64,000 bases of DNA, taken from the NCBI GenBank assembly GCA_900552125.1, contig URYK01000002.1, positions 69,551 through 133,550 on the forward strand, written 5' to 3'. The notes beneath the pieces were generated by a model. That model was not told where the DNA came from, did not search any database, and was given only the letters and a program-made list of their open reading frames with translations. The DNA comes from an uncultured Solobacterium sp. GTDB taxonomy: Bacteria; Bacillota_I; Bacilli_A; Erysipelotrichales; Erysipelotrichaceae. The first letter of the stretch is position 1; each line of letters starts with the position of its first letter. Made by a program: the position numbers and the translations under genes. This document shows, in pieces, positions 61,501-64,000 of this stretch.

Positions 61501-61835
61501 ATCGGATAAGACATTAGCTTATATACCTGCTGCTGATTATTATCGGTATAAAGAACATCCATACTGTGACTTCCATAAACACCCTCTACCCCATCAACAT
61601 CACGTATAGCTTCCACATCATCACTTGTCATCCCAATTGTTGACATGATTGTTAAATCCATCAGATTATAGTTATCATAGTAGTGATCAGCTGTATTTTT
61701 CATTACAGGAGCACTTACTCGAACTCCTGCAAAAAAGGCAACTCCTATAGCGACAATCGCAAATATTGAGAAAAATCGAGAGAAGGATTTACGGATTTCT
61801 CGTAAAGTATCTTTCCATAGCGCTCGTTTTTTCAT
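58593..61835 (-). CDS. ABC transporter permease, FtsX-like with extracytoplasmic coiled coil
   Basis: 1080 residues. TM1 about 20-40; a MacB-like periplasmic-type domain; a long Glu/Gln-rich coiled coil (about 265-530, e.g. QQEQELQQVEQLLTQLESKY-like heptads); then two FtsX bundles (TMs near 565, 620, 665, 740, 965, 1015 and 1050), ending MYRKLKNIPMVESLKSVE. Cooperates with the ATPase gene three bases upstream. Large coiled-coil permeases of this kind probably transmit force to cell-surface partners; the substrate is unknown. Confidence 0.82.
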   Translation of the reverse strand: MKKRALWKDTLREIRKSFSRFFSIFAIVAIGVAFFAGVRVSAPVMKNTADHYYDNYNLMDLTIMSTIGMTSDDVEAIRDVDGVEGVYGSHSMDVLYTDNNQQQVYKLMSYPMNAKQTDKDYINQLRLIDGRLPQNENECVVEYSNLNGTDTRLGKTITFTSGSDDPLEDSLKNTEYKVVGIVTMPYYLSYELGSSSIGNGTIDHYAMIPDTNFTSEYYTEVYVTIEGAKAPNSYTDAYFDIIDPKTTTITALGEDRAALRFDEIKEEALKEVEKGRKEYEENKVKFETEIKNAKQELEDAKEELILGQANLHAESSIAESTIQQKEQELQQVEQLLTQLESKYDEARVYYDTQQQKWDENSEDLQKQIDEARANISKIDEQIAEVEQQLQDPNLTDLEKTLLEEKKKTLETTRTYAEPTLNMLEQQMSTMEETLVQAKTQMDEMNAQILTAQQQVETGRQQLADAKEMLSQQSETAQQQITSGKAEIKAGEAEIEKQEKDGAAKLQEAKEELDRAEEDINNMETPSWYVLDRNSHYSYMDYGSAADRMSAIAKIFPLFFFLVAALVCLTTMTRMVDEQRQEIGTLKALGYSKIDIAMKYIVYAAIASVFGGIFGAVLGMVIFPTVIFNAWNIMYTLPEVQLYADIGLAVLAIGLVSCITVLSAFAAVYKELVETPALLMRPKAPKNGKKILIERIPFIWERFSFIYKVTARNIFRYKKRFLMTVIGISGCTALLLAGFGIRDSISEIAIRQYGELFKFDISMSYSSDATVSQKEEDLDALKNESIVEDATAMALYHGFYDDEGEDQGIDIYVPTDVENFSDFVSLIDPSSEETIKLNDEGAVISEKLAKDKGLEEGDTIEVDNGDGVKREVKIAGITENYVGHILYMTPTYYKSVYHKTAQNTAIFALLDDSADSQALANQFMQKDTIDSVSIYSDLADTFQDMISSLNIVVVVLTISAGLLAFVVLYNLTNVNISERLREIATIKVLGFYDKEVSAYVYRENIFLTLIGSLTGLLLGIVLHHLIMSLAELDTVMFGRNIEPFSFAISVVITMLFAIIVNLVMYRKLKNIPMVESLKSVE

Positions 61836-61837
61836 AA

Positions 61838-62542
61838 CTAGTATTCAATCCTTTCTACTGGCAAAGGATTTTCATTAATGGTTATGCTCTCAATTTTTCC
61901 ATTTCTTACTTTAATAACTTTATCTCCCATTGCTGTCAAGGCTAAGTTATGTGTAATAACCACAACACTTACTCCATGATTTCGACAAGTATCCTGAAGC
62001 AGCTTTAAAATCTGTTTACCTGTATTATAATCCAATGCTCCAGTCGGTTCATCACATAACAGTAATTTTGGATTCTTAGCTAATGCACGAGCAATTGCGA
62101 CACGTTGCTGTTCACCACCTGATAACTGTGCAGGGAAATTAGATGCACGCTCTTTCAGACCAACTGCTTCAATCGTTTTATCAATATCTAAAGGATTTTT
62201 GCTAATCTGTGTTGCTAGTTCTACATTCTCTTTTACTGTTAAATTCTGGACTAAATTATAAAACTGAAAAACAAATCCAATATCATAGCGACGATATGTA
62301 GTTAGTTGCTTTGCATTAAATTTACTAATCTCTGTTCCATCAACAAAAATATTTCCACTAGTTGCGGAATCCATGCCACCAAGTATATTCAGTATGGTAC
62401 TTTTCCCAGCACCACTAGCTCCTGCAATTACCACAAATTCACCTTTATCAATCGTAAAATCAACACCAGCAAGAGCTTGAATCTCTACTTCCCCCATTTT
62501 ATATATCTTTTTTACATTCTGAAATTCAATATATGCGCTCAT
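61838..62542 (-). CDS. ABC transporter ATPase, LolD/MacB type
   Basis: 234 residues: Walker [14 protein letters not shown]-loop [12 protein letters not shown], signature [15 protein letters not shown], Walker [13 protein letters not shown], and the H-loop VITHN. Partner of the downstream coiled-coil permease, three bases away. AAGGAAGAAT precedes the ATG. Confidence 0.92.
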   Translation of the reverse strand: MSAYIEFQNVKKIYKMGEVEIQALAGVDFTIDKGEFVVIAGASGAGKSTILNILGGMDSATSGNIFVDGTEISKFNAKQLTTYRRYDIGFVFQFYNLVQNLTVKENVELATQISKNPLDIDKTIEAVGLKERASNFPAQLSGGEQQRVAIARALAKNPKLLLCDEPTGALDYNTGKQILKLLQDTCRNHGVSVVVITHNLALTAMGDKVIKVRNGKIESITINENPLPVERIEY

Positions 62543-62716
62543 CTAGATTCCTTCTTTCCTTGTTAGTTATATTATACTAGAATTAGAACCTATCGTCAGT
62601 TGATTTTTAGGATTTTCAATAAAAATTCACTTGTCTAATCTTTCTAATATTTATCCATCAAGATAAACAAAAATATAATGCTGAATTTTTTCAATAAAAT
62701 GCTTTGAAATTAATTA

Positions 62717-63217
62717 TTATGCTGAAACAGTGTTACTGACATACTCAATATGTTCACAGTTTTCTAGCTCCTTTGCTAAATGATGAGGCATATATGTACA
62801 TGATTTCTTAGAAAGTGGATATGCACCTGTACTAGTTAATAAATCTGCCACAAAATAGGAACAGAAAAATTTATTCTTTTGTTTAAAAGGGATATTTAAA
62901 AAAGCAGTTATTATTTCTAATATAGAATATTTCAGTGATTCTATGTTATCCTCAAAATTCTGAATTTTCTTTTTCATTTCTAAATAAACATCATCACTTA
63001 CCTCAATATAGTAGTAAGCATAGTTATCTCTCCAGCTATTGGGAATTCTTTTTCTCTTGTTTTCTTTAGAAAAACCACTATATGCAAAACTATAAAATAC
63101 ATCGCTATCTTTCTCTAATCCAATTGCTGCATGTGTATATTTATGATGCAGCAGCCAATACATAATAGCTGATATACTTCCTTTTGCTACTGTAAATTTT
63201 ACTGTTACTTTCTTCAT
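62717..63217 (-). CDS. Permuted NlpC/P60-like (papain-fold) protein
   Basis: Start at 63217 (MKKVTVKFTVAK) behind AAAGGAGG; about 166 residues. THAAIGLEKD supplies the histidine and FFCSYFVADLLTSTGAYPL the cysteine of a circularly permuted papain-like fold, as in YiiX-type NlpC/P60 proteins. Such proteins are cysteine peptidases, amidases or lipid hydrolases. No signal peptide, so it acts inside the cell unless exported by another route. Single gene. Confidence 0.7.
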   Translation of the reverse strand: MKKVTVKFTVAKGSISAIMYWLLHHKYTHAAIGLEKDSDVFYSFAYSGFSKENKRKRIPNSWRDNYAYYYIEVSDDVYLEMKKKIQNFEDNIESLKYSILEIITAFLNIPFKQKNKFFCSYFVADLLTSTGAYPLSKKSCTYMPHHLAKELENCEHIEYVSNTVSA

Positions 63218-63319
63218 TTTTCCTCCTTTTCTTATCATCATTTGATGAACATTTATAAATAAAGATACAGATTGACTTTTCTGTATCTATTTTTTTATAT
63301 CGTTATGTGTAATTTTTTA

Positions 63320-63643
63320 TTAGATAAATAATAGATTTAATTCAGGGAATCCTCCACTTACGAAATAAACTCCACCCATAATTACAATTGCTAAAATAAG
63401 AGCTACTAACGCAATAACATATCTTTTTGAAAGCAAATCACCTTTTACCAACATCTCAGGCATTAGTCCTAATGCTACTCCTACTGATAAGAACAATGAT
63501 GCGATAAATACCAAGGCTGATGGAACTCCTAAAGAAAGATTTACCACCAATAAGATCACAGAACCAATAATTCCTAAGATACCTAATACCCATACTCCAT
63601 AACGTATACCAATAAATAAACTATCAATCGTTTTTTTTAACAT
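63320..63643 (-). CDS. Small membrane protein
   Basis: 107 residues with four hydrophobic segments (about 10-33, 40-62, 75-95, and a weak one near the end). GAAGGAGG precedes the ATG. It follows two 26-residue membrane peptides on the same strand. No family recognised. Confidence 0.6.
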   Translation of the reverse strand: MLKKTIDSLFIGIRYGVWVLGILGIIGSVILLVVNLSLGVPSALVFIASLFLSVGVALGLMPEMLVKGDLLSKRYVIALVALILAIVIMGGVYFVSGGFPELNLLFI

Positions 63644-63738
63644 AATATTCCTCCTTCATTGATTGTATTTTCTCATATGCATATTTTAGAAATGTTTTTC
63701 TTTTGTTTACGATTTATTAAAATATATATTTAAATTGC

Positions 63739-63819
63739 TTACTTTTTACTTTTTATGTACACAATACTTCCCACCACCGCAATAACAATAGCGGCTGCTG
63801 CAGTTGCTTTTCCTAACAT
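63739..63819 (-). CDS. 26-residue single-TM peptide B
   Basis: MLGKATAAAAIVIAVVGSIV then YIKSKK, behind AAGGAGATGG. One membrane helix and a positive tail. Related to peptide A upstream: same length, AAIVI and a central Gly in register, same KSK ending. Confidence 0.55.
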   Translation of the reverse strand: MLGKATAAAAIVIAVVGSIVYIKSKK

Positions 63820-63846
63820 CTAAACCATCTCCTTCCTCAATCTATC

Positions 63847-63927
63847 TTAATTTTTACTTTTCACAAATAATCCTATACCTAGCGCTACGATTACTATAGC
63901 TGCCACAACAATCACTTCTACTGACAT
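63847..63927 (-). CDS. 26-residue single-TM peptide A
   Basis: MSVEVIVVAAIVIVALGIGL then FVKSKN, behind AAAGGAGGAAT. Single membrane helix with a basic tail, paralogous to peptide B 28 bases downstream. Strong ribosome sites on both argue for real translation. Function unknown. Confidence 0.55.
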   Translation of the reverse strand: MSVEVIVVAAIVIVALGIGLFVKSKN

Positions 63928-64000
63928 TTCTGATTCCTCCTTTGTGTGCGCACGTTCTTGCGCTTAATATATATTTCTTTAGAAATCATCGCTCCTACAT

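Overview
The window is low-GC (about one third G+C by eye) DNA from a spore-forming Firmicute. Evidence for this is a CwlD-type amidase beside a SleC-type cortex-lytic enzyme, a PPi-dependent phosphofructokinase, Gram-positive ribosome binding sites and low-GC codon use. The gene content (selenium-dependent molybdenum hydroxylase maturation genes, B12 salvage, DUF4143 ATPases) fits a gut Erysipelotrichales-like anaerobe; that placement is inference.

Region 1 (1-9500) is accessory DNA, almost all on the minus strand: a secreted protein cut by the window edge, many small membrane or hypothetical proteins, a YopX-like protein, a resolvase C-terminal/HTH fragment, a DUF2786 protein, an XRE regulator and a primase-type replication protein. 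It stops at the terminator of a tRNA-Ala/tRNA-Ile pair (9548-9719), so it looks like part of an integrated plasmid-like or conjugative element. No integrase or relaxase is visible.

Region 2 (9700-34400) is chromosomal: a spore germination pair (cwlD; SleC split into two overlapping genes), a cobalamin-riboswitch operon (adenosyltransferase, ECF S component, DUF4430 lipoprotein), an S41 protease, a GGDEF protein, a DUF885 lipoprotein, a two-component system, a decaying RelBE toxin-antitoxin locus, a thioredoxin-fold lipoprotein with a probable C-terminal frameshift, a Nudix hydrolase, a membrane-anchored MerR regulator, an ABC transporter, a CtpE-like P-type ATPase, an S24 repressor and PPi-PFK.

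Region 3 (34400-46800) holds a marR/ABC/ABC efflux operon and a compact selenium gene set (permuted XdhC, DUF3343, EF2568-type aminotransferase, YqeB, YedF, SelD; YqeC divergent). No selA, selB, tRNA-Sec or hydroxylase gene is present in the window.

Region 4 (46900-58600) is a defence and plasticity island. It contains a PemK/MazF-like gene behind a highly structured leader with its own terminator, a decayed IS21-type transposase, tRNA-Arg, a complete Wadjet (JetABCD) anti-plasmid operon ending in ogt, cspA, and two tandem paralogous loci encoding 39-residue hydrophobic peptides with convergent antisense RNAs, bidirectional terminators and copy-specific direct repeats. I read the last as a par-like type I toxin-antitoxin family; an IS1595-type element has inserted into the upstream region of the second copy.

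Region 5 (58600-64000) has an ABC permease/ATPase pair with a large coiled coil, a permuted NlpC/P60-like protein, and a run of small membrane proteins including two related 26-residue peptides.
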